Below, in pieces: positions 1 through 9,238 of a stretch of DNA of 64,000 nucleotides (position 1 is the stretch's first letter; every line of letters starts with the position of its first letter). The stretch covers positions 2,666,001 to 2,730,000 of the forward strand of contig NZ_CP044549.1 of the NCBI RefSeq assembly GCF_009859475.1, read 5' to 3'. The notes beneath the pieces were generated by a model that was not told where the DNA came from, searched no databases, and saw only the letters and a list, made by a program, of their open reading frames with translations. This DNA is from Hydrogenophaga sp. BPS33. Lineage in GTDB: Bacteria; Pseudomonadota; Gammaproteobacteria; Burkholderiales; Burkholderiaceae_C. The position numbers and the translations under genes are program-made.

Positions 1-2
1 GC

Positions 3-1748
3 ACACGCGAGGCGTTCAAGGTGTCGGCGCAGCGGCCCACGCCCTCGCAGGCGTTCCCACGCATGGCCTACTACCGTGGCGTGGTCGACCGCCGCCACAG
101 TTACTACGGTCCTTACCCCAGCGCCTGGGCGGTGAAGGAGTCCATCACCCTGCTGCAGAAGGTGTTTCGCCTGCGCACCTGTGAAGACACCGTGTTCGCC
201 AACCGCACCCGGCCCTGCCTGCTGTACCAGATCAAGCGCTGCAGCGGCCCCTGTGTGGATCTGATCGACCACGAGGTCTATGCGCAGGACGTGCGCGACG
301 CCGAGCGCTTCTTGCGCGGCGAAACCCAGGCTGTGCTCGACACGCTGGAGCAGCGCATGCTGGCGCACGCCGAGAAGCTGGAATTCGAGCAGGCGGCTGA
401 GATCCGCAACCAGATGAGTGCGCTCTCGCGCGTGCTGCACCAGCAGGCCATGGACACCGCATCCGACCAGGACGTGGACGTGCTGGCGGTGAAGGTGCAT
501 GGCGGACGTGCCTGCGTGAACCTGGCGATGGTCCGGGGTGGTCGCCATCTCGGTGATCGACCGTATTTTCCCGCCCACGTGGACGACGCCACCGCCATCG
601 ACAACGCCTTGGCGCAAGAGGGTGAGGAGAACCGTCTGCCGGCCGACCCCGCCGAGCGCGTCTCGGTGCAAGTGCTCGAAGCCTTCATCGCCCAACACTA
701 CCTGGGCGTGGCCATGCCGCACACCCTGGTGACCAGCCACCCCGTGGGCAAGGCGCTGTTGGACGCCTTGACCGAGCAGATCGGCAGCAAGGTCAACGCC
801 GTGCACAACCCGCGCGAGCACCGCCGCATCTGGCTCGAGATGGCGCAGAAGAATGCCGACATCGCGCTGGCGCGCCTGCTGGCCGAAGAGGGCTCGCAGC
901 AGGCCCGCACGCGCGCCTTGGCCGATGCGCTGCAGTTGCCCGATGACCAGCTGGACACGCTGCGCGTCGAGTGCTTCGACATCTCGCACACGGCCGGCGA
1001 GTCCACCCAGGCATCCTGCGTGGTGTTCGAGGGCCACAAGATGCAGAACAGCCAGTACCGCCGCTACAAGATCGAAGGCATCACCCCGGGCGACGACTAC
1101 GCCGCCATGCGCCAGGTGCTGCTGCGCCGCTATGGGCGGATCGCCGAGGCCATGCGGGAGGACGGTGTTGAAGAAACCGCGAAGCTGGAAGCGGATCTCC
1201 CTGCCGCGGCCCCGCCGGATGCGGCCGGATCCGGCGAAGCCATTGCCGACCAGGCCCCTGCATCCATCGAACCCACCGTCGAATCCGTGGCCGGCCCGCG
1301 CATGCCCGACCTGGTGTTGATCGATGGTGGCAAGGGACAGGTGAGCATGGCGCGCGAAGTCTTCCAGCAGCTCGGACTCGATCTGTCGCTGATCGTGGGC
1401 GTGGAAAAAGGCGAGGGCCGCAAAGTCGGGCTGGAAGAACTGGTGTTCGCCGATGGCCGCGAGAAGGTCTACCTGGGCCACGACTCCGCCGCGCTCATGC
1501 TCGTGGCCCAGATCCGCGACGAAGCCCACCGTTTCGCCATCACCGGCATGCGCGCGCAACGCGCCAAGGTGCGCACGGGCAGCAGCAAGCTCGAAGACAT
1601 CGCGGGCGTGGGCCCGAAGAAGCGCGCGCGCCTGCTGCAGCGTTTCGGCGGCGTGCGCGGCGTGGCCTCCGCGAGCGTGGAGGACCTCTGCACGGTGGAG
1701 GGCATTTCCGCCGAACTGGCCGACACCATCTACCGTGCGCTGCACTGA
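3..1748 (+). CDS. uvrC: UvrABC system protein C, C-terminal part (runs in from left edge)
   Basis: Excinuclease subunit that makes the 3' and 5' incisions at DNA lesions handed over by UvrB. The reading frame is open from the first bases, so the N-terminal part of the GIY-YIG nuclease domain lies outside the window. Visible parts are the end of the GIY-YIG domain (CSGPCVD), a UVR segment that contacts UvrB ([13 protein letters not shown]), the RNase H-like endonuclease domain ([22 protein letters not shown]) and C-terminal helix-hairpin-helix motifs ([14 protein letters not shown]). An Ala/Pro/Glu-rich insert of about 50 residues splits the endonuclease domain just before LVLIDGG. pgsA follows 21 bp downstream, an order common in proteobacteria. 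Confidence 0.97.
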   Translation, partial: TREAFKVSAQRPTPSQAFPRMAYYRGVVDRRHSYYGPYPSAWAVKESITLLQKVFRLRTCEDTVFANRTRPCLLYQIKRCSGPCVDLIDHEVYAQDVRDAERFLRGETQAVLDTLEQRMLAHAEKLEFEQAAEIRNQMSALSRVLHQQAMDTASDQDVDVLAVKVHGGRACVNLAMVRGGRHLGDRPYFPAHVDDATAIDNALAQEGEENRLPADPAERVSVQVLEAFIAQHYLGVAMPHTLVTSHPVGKALLDALTEQIGSKVNAVHNPREHRRIWLEMAQKNADIALARLLAEEGSQQARTRALADALQLPDDQLDTLRVECFDISHTAGESTQASCVVFEGHKMQNSQYRRYKIEGITPGDDYAAMRQVLLRRYGRIAEAMREDGVEETAKLEADLPAAAPPDAAGSGEAIADQAPASIEPTVESVAGPRMPDLVLIDGGKGQVSMAREVFQQLGLDLSLIVGVEKGEGRKVGLEELVFADGREKVYLGHDSAALMLVAQIRDEAHRFAITGMRAQRAKVRTGSSKLEDIAGVGPKKRARLLQRFGGVRGVASASVEDLCTVEGISAELADTIYRALH

Positions 1749-1769
1749 GATCAACGCATAATCCCAGCC

Positions 1770-2339
1770 ATGTTCTTCAATCTCCCCACCTTGCTCACCT
1801 GGGCTCGCATTGTCGCCATCCCGTTGATCGTGGGCGTGTTCTATCTGGAGAACATGAGTGTTGCGGAACAGAACCTGATCGCCACGGTGATGTTCATCGT
1901 GTTCGCGCTCACCGATTGGGCCGACGGCTACCTTGCCCGCAAGCTCAACCAGACCTCGGCCTTCGGCGCATTCCTCGACCCGGTGGCCGACAAGTTTCTG
2001 GTCTGCGCCAGCCTGCTGGTGCTGGTGCACCTGGACCGCGCCGACGTGTTCGTGGCGCTCATCATCATCGGCCGCGAAATCGCCATTTCGTCGCTGCGCG
2101 AGTGGATGGCCATCATCGGCGCGACCAAGAGCGTGGCGGTGCACATGATCGGCAAGGTCAAGACCACCGTTCAGATGGTGGCCATTCCTTTCCTGCTGTT
2201 CAATGGCACGCTGTTCGGGGTGATCGACACGCGGGTGTGGGGCACCTGGTTGATCTGGATTTCGGCCGTGCTCACCGTGTGGTCCATGGTGTATTACCTG
2301 CAAAAGGCCATTCCCGAGATCCGCGCCAAGTCGCGTTGA
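1770..2339 (+). CDS. pgsA: CDP-diacylglycerol--glycerol-3-phosphate 3-phosphatidyltransferase
   Basis: Integral membrane enzyme that makes phosphatidylglycerol phosphate, the committed step to phosphatidylglycerol and cardiolipin. The protein is 189 aa, the normal length. It carries the CDP-alcohol phosphotransferase signature DGxxAR-x8-G-x3-D-x3-D, seen as DGYLARKLNQ followed by GAFLDPVADK. Several hydrophobic helices span the chain (for example LIATVMFIVFALTD and LVCASLLVLVHL). It lies 21 bp after uvrC and is probably co-transcribed with it. Confidence 0.96.
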   Translation: MFFNLPTLLTWARIVAIPLIVGVFYLENMSVAEQNLIATVMFIVFALTDWADGYLARKLNQTSAFGAFLDPVADKFLVCASLLVLVHLDRADVFVALIIIGREIAISSLREWMAIIGATKSVAVHMIGKVKTTVQMVAIPFLLFNGTLFGVIDTRVWGTWLIWISAVLTVWSMVYYLQKAIPEIRAKSR

Positions 2340-2349
2340 AAGCGCGGCC

Positions 2350-3240
2350 ATGCAGACAGAGACGCAAGACAACGCCTGGCTGCGCGCCATGCCCTGGGTG
2401 TTCGTGCTGATCTGGAGCACCGGTTTCATCGTCGCGCGCTACGGCATGCCGCACGCGCCGCCGATGAAGTTCTTGGCGGTGCGGTATGCGCTCTCCATCT
2501 TCTGCTTCCTTCCCTGGATTTTTCTGGCGGGCGTGAAATGGCCCAGCAGCCGCACCCAGTGGTTCCACCTGGCCGTGACCGGCGTGCTCATGCACGCGGG
2601 TTATCTGGGTGGCGTATGGGCGGCCGTGAAGGCCGGCATGGGGTCGGGGTTGACGGCGCTCATCGTGGGCCTGCAGCCGGTGCTCACCGGCATCTGGCTC
2701 TCCAGCACAGGCTCGCGTGTGTCCAGACGCCAGTGGCTGGGCCTGGTGCTGGGCTTTGCCGGGCTGGTGCTGGTGGTGTCGCGCAAGTTCACGTCCGGTG
2801 GCCCGGGTGACCAGGCGGATTGGCTGAACCTGTCGTTTGCCGTGATGGCCTTGTTCGCCATCACCGTGGGCACCCTGTACCAGAAACGCTTCGTCGCCGC
2901 CTGCGATGTGCGCACCGCCAACGCCGTGCAACTGCTTGCGGCCTTGCTGGTGACCTTGCCGCTGACGCTGCTGGAAGCGGAGTTGATGGACTGGAACGGC
3001 GAGCTCATCGGCGCCATGGCCTGGTCGGTGCTGGGCCTCACACTGGGCGGCAGTTCGCTGCTGTACCTGCTGATCCAGCGCGGCGCGGCGGCCTCGGTCA
3101 CGAGCCTGATGTACCTCGTGCCGCCGTGCACCGCCTTGATCGCCTGGGCGCTGTTCGCCGAACCGATCACCGCAGTCACATTGGCGGGCACGGCGTTGAC
3201 CGCCTTTGGTGTGAGCCTGGTGGTGCGCGCAGGGCGCTGA
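2350..3240 (+). CDS. EamA/DMT-family transporter
   Basis: A 296-aa inner-membrane protein with about ten hydrophobic helices in two repeated EamA halves, typical of the drug/metabolite transporter superfamily. The first half begins MPWVFVLIWSTGFIVARYG and the second near LNLSFAVMALFAITVGTLYQ. The family exports amino acids, purines and other metabolites; the substrate here cannot be read from sequence. It starts 10 bp after pgsA and converges with the LysR gene, the two stop codons being separated by one base. Confidence 0.9.
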   Translation: MQTETQDNAWLRAMPWVFVLIWSTGFIVARYGMPHAPPMKFLAVRYALSIFCFLPWIFLAGVKWPSSRTQWFHLAVTGVLMHAGYLGGVWAAVKAGMGSGLTALIVGLQPVLTGIWLSSTGSRVSRRQWLGLVLGFAGLVLVVSRKFTSGGPGDQADWLNLSFAVMALFAITVGTLYQKRFVAACDVRTANAVQLLAALLVTLPLTLLEAELMDWNGELIGAMAWSVLGLTLGGSSLLYLLIQRGAAASVTSLMYLVPPCTALIAWALFAEPITAVTLAGTALTAFGVSLVVRAGR

Positions 3241-3241
3241 G

Positions 3242-4213
3242 TCAACCGCGGGTATTGGAACGTGGCGCTTTGCGCGCTCCACGCCCGGTCGGTTTCCACG
3301 GCTCCGAGCGGAAGTGCTGCGCCAGAAACTCCACCAGCAGCCTGATGCGACGCGGGTTTTGAGACCGGTAGGGCGCCAACCAGTGGATGTCGGCATCGGG
3401 CATGGCGTACGACGGCAGCACCCGCACCAGTTCACCGCTGCTGAGTTGAGGCGCGATGTCCCACAAACTGCGCAACATGATTCCGTGTCCTGCAAGACAC
3501 CAATCGCGCACCAACTCGCCGGAATTGCTCGACAAGGGCCCGCTGACCGGCACATGGTGGAGTTCCTCGTCGCCGCCGCGTTGCAGGCGCCAATGGTCGA
3601 AGCGCTGCCCGGGGCCACCGTCGTTCTCCCTGACCACCAGGCAGGCATGGCGGGCCAGATCCTGCAGCGTGCGCGGCGCACCATGGCGTTCGATGTAAGC
3701 GGGTGAGGCGGCCAACACACGCTGGTTGCCCGCCAGGCGGCGAGAAACCCATTCGGCGGCGCGCTCACGCGGGGCATTCCAGAGCCAGATCGCACCGTCG
3801 AAGCCCTTCACCGCGAGGTCGGGCAGTTGCTCAGTCAGTTGTGCCTGCACCTGAACGCCTGGATGCTGGCGTTGAAACGCCGCCAGCGCGGGGCCGACCC
3901 ACAGGCGACCGAATCCGAAGGTGGCGACCACGCGAATCGGGCCGGACGGTTCGGCCTGGCGCTCGCGCAGCTCCGCCTCCACGTCCCTGAAACCTTGGAG
4001 CAATTGCTGCGCGCGCTCGCACAGCGTGTCGCCTTCGGCCGTGGGGCTGACCCGCCGCGTGGTGCGTTGGAACAGGCGTGTGCCCAATTGCGCTTCGAGT
4101 GCCGCGAGGCGTTTTGTGACGGCCGAAGGCGCCACGCGCAAGGCCCGCGCTGCCATCACCAGGCTGCCATGCTGGCGCACCGCGAGCACAAGTTCCAGGT
4201 CGGGGCGGTCCAC
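3242..4213 (-). CDS. LysR-family transcriptional regulator
   Basis: A 323-aa DNA-binding regulator with an N-terminal winged helix-turn-helix (LAVRQHGSLVMAARALRV followed by APSAVTKRLAALE) and a C-terminal LysR substrate-binding domain. The start is a GTG preceded by a strong AAAGGAAA ribosome site; the frame stays open farther upstream, but nothing there looks coding. It is divergent from the dehalogenase-ttuC pair. A palindrome at 4238-4249 between them is a plausible LysR box, so it probably regulates that pair; the inducer is unknown. Confidence 0.92.
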   Translation of the reverse strand: MDRPDLELVLAVRQHGSLVMAARALRVAPSAVTKRLAALEAQLGTRLFQRTTRRVSPTAEGDTLCERAQQLLQGFRDVEAELRERQAEPSGPIRVVATFGFGRLWVGPALAAFQRQHPGVQVQAQLTEQLPDLAVKGFDGAIWLWNAPRERAAEWVSRRLAGNQRVLAASPAYIERHGAPRTLQDLARHACLVVRENDGGPGQRFDHWRLQRGGDEELHHVPVSGPLSSNSGELVRDWCLAGHGIMLRSLWDIAPQLSSGELVRVLPSYAMPDADIHWLAPYRSQNPRRIRLLVEFLAQHFRSEPWKPTGRGARKAPRSNTRG

Positions 4214-4237
4214 ATTGTTTCCTTTTGGGAAGTAATC

Positions 4238-4249
4238 AATGCACGCATT
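4238..4249. promoter_or_regulatory. Candidate LysR operator
   Basis: The sequence AATGC-AC-GCATT has two perfect 5-bp arms and sits midway between the divergent LysR gene and the dehalogenase gene. Further partial symmetry extends the arms on both sides. LysR proteins usually bind interrupted dyads in such positions. Assignment rests on position and symmetry only. Confidence 0.4.
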
Positions 4250-4278
4250 ATTTCTCAATGTAGGGCTATGCTGGCACC

Positions 4279-5175
4279 ATGCTGAACCGATTTGCTTCCC
4301 ACACCGTGGTCCGCGATGGCGTGGCACTGCACACCCGCATCGGCGGGGAAGGGCCGCCACTGCTGCTGTTGCACGGCCATCCGCAGAGCATGGCCATGTG
4401 GCACCGTGTGGCGCCCGCGCTGGCGAAGCATTTCACGCTGGTGTTGATGGACCTGCTCGGTTATGGCGATTCGGCCCGGCCTGTCGCCACCGCGACTCAC
4501 GAAGCCCATGGCAAGCGCGAGATGGCGCTCGATGCCATCGCGGTCATGGCGCACCACGGGTTTGATCGCTTCAGCGTGCTCGCGCACGACCGTGGTGCGC
4601 GCGTGGCCCATCGGCTCGCGGTGGACCACCCCGCCGCCGTGCGCTCGCTGCTGTTGCTGGACATCGCGCCCACGTTGGCGATGTACGCGCAGACCAGCGA
4701 AGCCTTCGCGCGCGCCTACTGGCATTGGTTCTTCCTGATCCAGCCCGCGCCCTTGCCCGAAGCACTGATCGACGCCGACCCCGTGCGCTACGTGCGCAGT
4801 GTGATGGGCAGCCGGCACGCGGGCCTGTCCGCGTTCGATGTCGGCGCGCTGGCCGAGTACGAACGCTGCGCCGCGCGGCCGGGTACGGCCCCATCCATAT
4901 GCGAGGACTACCGCGCCAGCGCGACCATCGACCTGGAGCACGACCGTGCCGACATCGCCGCAGGACGCCTGCTCACGCAGCCGCTGCGCGTGCTCTGGGG
5001 TGAACACGGCACCGTGGCGCGCTGCTTCGATGTGATGGCGCTGTGGCGCGAGCGTGCCCATCACGTGTCGGGCCACGCGCTGCCGTGCGGCCACTACATC
5101 GCCGAAGAAGCGCCCGAGCGCCTCGTCGAAGAAGCCCTGTCTTTTTTTCAAACTGTCCAGAAGGAACCACCATGA
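4279..5175 (+). CDS. Alpha/beta hydrolase of the haloacetate (fluoroacetate) dehalogenase family
   Basis: A 298-aa alpha/beta hydrolase with the residues that define fluoroacetate dehalogenases. These are the nucleophile Asp104 in LAHDRGARVAHR with Arg105 and Arg108 for carboxylate binding, Asp128 in LLLLDIAPT, His149-Trp150 in YWHWFF and Tyr211 in CEDYRA for the halide pocket, and His272 in PCGHYIAEEAP. In known members these residues hydrolyse the C-halogen bond of haloacetates to give glycolate. Its stop overlaps the ttuC start by 4 bp, so the two are translationally coupled. The true substrate could be another small 2-halo acid or an ester. Confidence 0.83.
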   Translation: MLNRFASHTVVRDGVALHTRIGGEGPPLLLLHGHPQSMAMWHRVAPALAKHFTLVLMDLLGYGDSARPVATATHEAHGKREMALDAIAVMAHHGFDRFSVLAHDRGARVAHRLAVDHPAAVRSLLLLDIAPTLAMYAQTSEAFARAYWHWFFLIQPAPLPEALIDADPVRYVRSVMGSRHAGLSAFDVGALAEYERCAARPGTAPSICEDYRASATIDLEHDRADIAAGRLLTQPLRVLWGEHGTVARCFDVMALWRERAHHVSGHALPCGHYIAEEAPERLVEEALSFFQTVQKEPP

Positions 5176-6266
5176 GCCAACACCGCATCGCCGTCATCGC
5201 CGGGGACGGCATCGGTACCGAAGTCATGCCCGAGGGGCTGCGCGTCCTGGAGACGGCTGCGTCGAAGTTCGGCATCGATCTGCACTTCGACCACTTCGAT
5301 TTTTCAAGCTGCGGCTACTTTGAGCGCCACGGCAAGATGCTGCCCGACACCTGGAAAGACCAGATCGGCGGGCACGACGCGATCTATTTTGGTGCGGTGG
5401 GCTGGCCCGACAAGGTGCCCGACCATGTCTCGCTGTGGGGCTCGCTGCTGATGTTCCGTCGCGAGTTCGACCAGTACGTCAACATCCGTCCTGCCAAGCT
5501 CATGCCCGGTGTGACCGCACCCGTGGTGCGGCGCGACGGCAGCCCGCGCGAAGCCGGCGAGATCGACATGGTGATCGTGCGCGAGAACACCGAAGGCGAG
5601 TATTCGAGCATCGGGGGCCGCATGTATGCGGGCACCGAGCGCGAGATCGTGGTGCAGGAAACCGTGATGTCGCGCACCGGTGTGGACCGGGTGCTGCGCC
5701 ACGCGTTCGAAGTCGCGCGCTCGCGTCCCAAGAAGCACCTGACCAGCGCCACCAAGTCCAATGGCATCGCCATCACCATGCCTTATTGGGACGAGCGTGT
5801 GGCCGAGATGGCCAAGGAATATCCGGACGTGACCGTGGACAAGTTCCACATCGACATCCTCACCGCGCACTTCGTGCAGCGCCCCGACTTCTTTGACGTG
5901 GTGGTCGGCAGCAATCTTTTTGGTGACATCCTGAGCGACCTGGGGCCGGCCTGCACCGGCACCATCGGCATTGCGCCCAGCGCCAATCTCAACCCCACGC
6001 GCCAGCACCCATCGCTGTTCGAGCCGGTGCATGGCTCCGCGCCGGACATCGCAGGCAAGGGCATTGCCAACCCCATCGGACAGATTTGGTGCGGCGCGAT
6101 GATGCTTGACTTCCTCGGCCATCGCGCCGCGCACGACGCGGTGATGCAGGCGATCGAAGCCGTGCTGCGGCCCGGCAGCGGTGCGCCGCGCACGGCCGAT
6201 CTCGGTGGCCACGCAGGCACGCAGGACGTGGGCCGCGCCATTGCGCAGGCCCTGCGCGATGCCTGA
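5172..6266 (+). CDS. ttuC: Tartrate/D-malate dehydrogenase (decarboxylating beta-hydroxyacid dehydrogenase)
   Basis: A 364-aa member of the isocitrate/isopropylmalate dehydrogenase family, subgroup tartrate/D-malate dehydrogenase, which oxidises 2-hydroxy diacids with NAD and a divalent metal, often with decarboxylation. Visible signatures are the N-terminal AVIAGDGIGTEVMPEG, substrate-binding arginines around VNIRPAKLMPGV, the subgroup motif EGEYSSIGGRMY and the metal-binding aspartates in GSNLFGDILSDL. The ATG at 5172 follows AAGGA and overlaps the dehalogenase stop as ATGA; the open frame upstream is a shadow. Confidence 0.92.
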   Translation: MSQHRIAVIAGDGIGTEVMPEGLRVLETAASKFGIDLHFDHFDFSSCGYFERHGKMLPDTWKDQIGGHDAIYFGAVGWPDKVPDHVSLWGSLLMFRREFDQYVNIRPAKLMPGVTAPVVRRDGSPREAGEIDMVIVRENTEGEYSSIGGRMYAGTEREIVVQETVMSRTGVDRVLRHAFEVARSRPKKHLTSATKSNGIAITMPYWDERVAEMAKEYPDVTVDKFHIDILTAHFVQRPDFFDVVVGSNLFGDILSDLGPACTGTIGIAPSANLNPTRQHPSLFEPVHGSAPDIAGKGIANPIGQIWCGAMMLDFLGHRAAHDAVMQAIEAVLRPGSGAPRTADLGGHAGTQDVGRAIAQALRDA

Positions 6267-6387
6267 TGCCGGTGCACCGCGATGAGGCATTTCGGGCCAC
6301 ATTTTGTTGCGTGAGGAGATGCAACGATGAATGCGTCTAGAATCTCGCCTCTTGCGCCGCAGGTGTTGCGCCATCGCTCGTCGTGTA

Positions 6388-6417
6388 TTGACAGGGCTTG
6401 CGCGCCATGGGTCTAAT
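6388..6417 (+). promoter_or_regulatory. Probable sigma-70 promoter of hupB
   Basis: A perfect -35 box TTGACA (6388-6393) is separated by 18 bp from TCTAAT (6412-6417), one mismatch from the -10 consensus. It lies about 135 bp upstream of the HU start codon. The rest of the 285-bp stretch 6267-6551 shows no gene. Confidence 0.55.
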
Positions 6418-6551
6418 CACCCAGCGATTGCCACGGTGTTGGCGTCGTCTTGCGGCCTAGTGCGATCAGGATTTTTTGCCCGCGGCCTGCGCCGTTTCCG
6501 GAAAAACGCCTGTCCAACCTGAACATTCATCTCAATCAAGAGGGGCTTTTT

Positions 6552-6824
6552 GTGAATAAAACCGAACTCGTCGAACACATTGCCAAGCACGCCGACATCT
6601 CCAAGGCGGCTGCAACGCGTGCACTGGACTCCACCATCACCGCCATCCGCACCACCTTGAAAAAAGGCGGCACCGTGTCGCTGGTGGGCTTTGGCTCCTT
6701 CGCCGTGACCAAACGCCCGGCGCGCAAAGGTCGCAACCCACGCACGGGCGACGAGATTAAAATCAAGGCCGCCAAAGTGCCCAAGTTCCGCCCGGGCAAG
6801 GCACTGAAGGATGCTCTGAACTGA
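6552..6824 (+). CDS. hupB: DNA-binding protein HU-beta
   Basis: A 90-aa histone-like protein that bends and compacts DNA. It begins at a GTG after an AGAGGGG ribosome site and reads [20 protein letters not shown]. The conserved family motif [18 protein letters not shown] forms the DNA-embracing arm. A longer open frame upstream would add residues absent from HU proteins. A tRNA-Val and ppiD follow, echoing the hupB-ppiD neighbourhood of other proteobacteria. Confidence 0.96.
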   Translation: MNKTELVEHIAKHADISKAAATRALDSTITAIRTTLKKGGTVSLVGFGSFAVTKRPARKGRNPRTGDEIKIKAAKVPKFRPGKALKDALN

Positions 6825-6844
6825 GCATCATCCGGTTTCCGGTG

Positions 6845-6920
6845 GGGTGCTTAGCTCAGTTGGTAGAGCGGCTCTCTTACACGGAGTAGGTCGGCGGTTC
6901 GAGCCCGTCAGCACCCACCA
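6845..6920 (+). tRNA. tRNA-Val (anticodon TAC)
   Basis: A 76-nt cloverleaf: acceptor GGGTGCT pairs with AGCACCC, the D arm contains TTAGCTCAGTTGGTAGAGC, the anticodon loop is CTTACAC (anticodon TAC) and the T loop contains GGTTCGAGCCC. The CCA end is encoded. A strong terminator follows immediately. Confidence 0.96.
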
Positions 6921-6926
6921 CCATCG

Positions 6927-6955
6927 AAAAAGGCGAACCAGGGTTCGCCTTTTTT
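6927..6955 (+). terminator. Rho-independent terminator after tRNA-Val
   Basis: AAAGGCGAACC and GGTTCGCCTTT form a stem closed by a very short loop and are followed by a run of T. It lies 6 bp after the tRNA and separates the hupB/tRNA unit from ppiD. Confidence 0.9.
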
Positions 6956-7007
6956 GTTGCCGGCAACGGCAACGCCATTCGGTCATTGACACAGCAGGAT
7001 TCAAGGC

Positions 7008-8930
7008 ATGTTTGACACCATTCGCAATCACAAGAAGTACCTCATGGGCTTCCTGATGATCCTGATCATTCCCTCGTTCGTGCTGTTCGGTATCGAAGGC
7101 TATACGCGCTTCAGCGAAAGCGGCGAGGCGGTGGCCACGGTCAATGGCAAGGACATCACCAAAGCCGAATGGGACCAGGTGCACCAGCAGGAATCGCAAC
7201 GCCTGCGCGAGGCCATGCCCACGCTCGATGCCCGCCTGCTCGACGGCGAAGCTGCGCGCTACGCCACGCTGGAGCGTCTGGTGCGCCAGCGCGTTCTCGG
7301 AACCGCCGCCGACAAGCTCAACCTCTACACCAGCGACGCGCGCCTGGCGCGCGACCTGCAGCAGAACGAAGCCATCGCCACGCTGCGCAAGCCCGATGGC
7401 TCGCTCGACGTCGAGGCCTATCGCCAGTTGGTGGGCCGCCAAGGCATGACGCCCGAGATGTTCGAAGCACGCGTGCGCGCCGACCTGTCGCAGCGCCAGG
7501 TGTCGCAAGGCATTCTGGGCTCGGGCTTCGCGCCCACGGCGCTGGCCTCGATCTCGCTCAATGCCTTCTTCGAACGCCGCGAAGTGCGCGTGGCGCGCTT
7601 TGCCGCCACCGACTTCGCCGCACAGGTCAAGCCCACGGACGCCGACGTGGAAGCCTTCTACAACGCGAACCTCGGCAGCTTCCAGGCGCCGGAGCAGGCC
7701 GACATCGAATACCTCGTGCTCGACGCGGCCGCGCTGCAGAACGCGGTGGTGTTCAACGAAGGCGACCTGCGCACCTACTACGAGCAGAACGCACCGCGCC
7801 TCTCCGGCACCGAAGAGCGCCGCGCGAGCCACATCCTGCTGACCGTGCCCGCCGGTGCGTCGGCCGACGACAAGGCCGCCGTGCGCAAGCGCGCCGAAGA
7901 ACTGTTGGCCCAGGTGCGCGCGAAGCCCGCGAGCTTTGCCGAGGTCGCCAAGGCCCAGTCGCAAGACCCCGGTTCGGCGGCCAAGGGCGGCGATCTCGGC
8001 TACTTCGACCGCAATGCCATGGTCAAGCCCTTCGCGGATGCGGTGTTCTCGATGCAGAAGGGCGCGATCTCGGACGTGGTGGAAAGCGATTTCGGTTTCC
8101 ACATCGTCCAGCTCGCCGATATCAAGGCGCCACCCGTGCGCAGCTTCGAGTCGATGCGCCCGGAAATCGAAGCCGAGCTGAAAAAACAGCAGGCGCAGAA
8201 GCAATACGCCGAAGCGGCCGACACGTTCAGCAACCTGGTCTACGAACAAGCCGACTCGCTGCAGCCTGCGGCCGATCGCCTGAAGCTGCAGATCCGCAAG
8301 GCCACGGTGCAGCGCCAACCCCAGGCGGGTGCCACCGGCGCTTTGGCCAGCGAGCGGTTGCTGGGCGCGCTGTTCGACAGCGAGGCGCTCGACAAGAAGC
8401 GCAACACCGAGGCGATTGACACCGGTTCGGGCCAACTCGTGTCCGCACGTGTGGTCCAGCATTCGCCGGCACACACGCGTCCGCTGGCCGAAGTGAAGGA
8501 GCAGGTCCGCGCGCGTCTGGTGGCCGAGCGGTCGGCCGAGCTGGCACGCGCCCAGGGCGAGAAACAACTGGCCGCGTGGAAGTCTGGCACCGCCGCCACT
8601 GGCCTGGCGGCCGCCGTGACGGTCTCGCGCGAGAACCCGCAGGGCCTGACGCAACCGGTGCTGGACGCCGCGCTGCGCGCCGATCCGAAGCAACTGCCCG
8701 CCTGGGTGGGTGTGAACCTGGCCGGCGAAGGCTATGCGGTCGTGAAGGTCGAGCAGGTGCTGCCGCGCGACACGCGCAACGCACAGGCGCTGGCGCAGGA
8801 AGTGCAGCAATACAGCCAATGGTGGTCGTCGGCGGAGAACGAGGCGTACATCGAAACGCTCAAGGAGCGCTACAAGGCGCGCATCCTGGTGTCCCAGCCC
8901 GCGGCTGTGGCGGCAGGCCCCGCACGCTGA
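7008..8930 (+). CDS. ppiD: Periplasmic folding chaperone PpiD (SurA_N/parvulin)
   Basis: A 640-aa protein anchored in the inner membrane by one N-terminal helix ([19 protein letters not shown]), with the rest in the periplasm. A SurA-like N-terminal chaperone segment begins at [16 protein letters not shown] parvulin peptidyl-prolyl isomerase domain spans about residues 265-365, starting [13 protein letters not shown] and including [16 protein letters not shown]. The C-terminal part is a second chaperone region. PpiD sits at the Sec translocon and helps outer-membrane and secreted proteins leave it. Length and domain order match the family. Confidence 0.93.
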   Translation: MFDTIRNHKKYLMGFLMILIIPSFVLFGIEGYTRFSESGEAVATVNGKDITKAEWDQVHQQESQRLREAMPTLDARLLDGEAARYATLERLVRQRVLGTAADKLNLYTSDARLARDLQQNEAIATLRKPDGSLDVEAYRQLVGRQGMTPEMFEARVRADLSQRQVSQGILGSGFAPTALASISLNAFFERREVRVARFAATDFAAQVKPTDADVEAFYNANLGSFQAPEQADIEYLVLDAAALQNAVVFNEGDLRTYYEQNAPRLSGTEERRASHILLTVPAGASADDKAAVRKRAEELLAQVRAKPASFAEVAKAQSQDPGSAAKGGDLGYFDRNAMVKPFADAVFSMQKGAISDVVESDFGFHIVQLADIKAPPVRSFESMRPEIEAELKKQQAQKQYAEAADTFSNLVYEQADSLQPAADRLKLQIRKATVQRQPQAGATGALASERLLGALFDSEALDKKRNTEAIDTGSGQLVSARVVQHSPAHTRPLAEVKEQVRARLVAERSAELARAQGEKQLAAWKSGTAATGLAAAVTVSRENPQGLTQPVLDAALRADPKQLPAWVGVNLAGEGYAVVKVEQVLPRDTRNAQALAQEVQQYSQWWSSAENEAYIETLKERYKARILVSQPAAVAAGPAR

Positions 8931-8976
8931 TGGATTTCTCCGCGAGAGGTGGTCCGAAGCGGCATGCGGTTCAGGC

Positions 8977-8982
8977 TATAAT
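8977..8982 (+). promoter_or_regulatory. -10 box of the tRNA-His gene
   Basis: A perfect TATAAT lies 12 bp upstream of the mature tRNA 5' end. No clear -35 consensus is seen at the expected distance. The position is typical for a tRNA promoter. Confidence 0.5.
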
Positions 8983-8993
8983 TCGCGGCTTGC

Positions 8994-9070
8994 GGTGGCT
9001 GTAGCTCAGTTGGTAGAGTCCAGGATTGTGATTCCTGTCGTCGTGGGTTCGAGTCCCATCAGCCACCCCA
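8994..9070 (+). tRNA. tRNA-His (anticodon GTG)
   Basis: The acceptor GTGGCTG pairs with CAGCCAC. An encoded extra G at 8994 opposes C at 9067, which is the identity element of tRNA-His. The anticodon loop reads TTGTGAT (anticodon GTG), the T loop contains GGTTCGAGTCC, and CCA is encoded at 9068-9070. Confidence 0.96.
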
Positions 9071-9077
9071 GAAATTC

Positions 9078-9103
9078 AAAGCCCCGCTCTCGCGGGGCTT
9101 TTT
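9078..9103 (+). terminator. Rho-independent terminator after tRNA-His
   Basis: GCCCCGC and GCGGGGC form a 7-bp GC stem around a TCTC loop, followed by five T. It lies 10 bp downstream of the tRNA. Confidence 0.9.
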
Positions 9104-9238
9104 CGTTTCTGTTCCGGATGGCCGTGCGATCACGCACGATGGGACATGCTTCGCGGCTCTGGGTGTGTTGGGATTGCTGCTGCTGCGCCAGCGTGGCCCG
9201 TCCCGCGCGCCAACTCCTTCTTCCTGAGTTCAACCCAC

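Noticed and set aside
7169..8419. A 416-codon alternative frame inside ppiD
   Set aside because: Arg/Ala/Gly-rich translation typical of an off-frame reading of GC-rich DNA.
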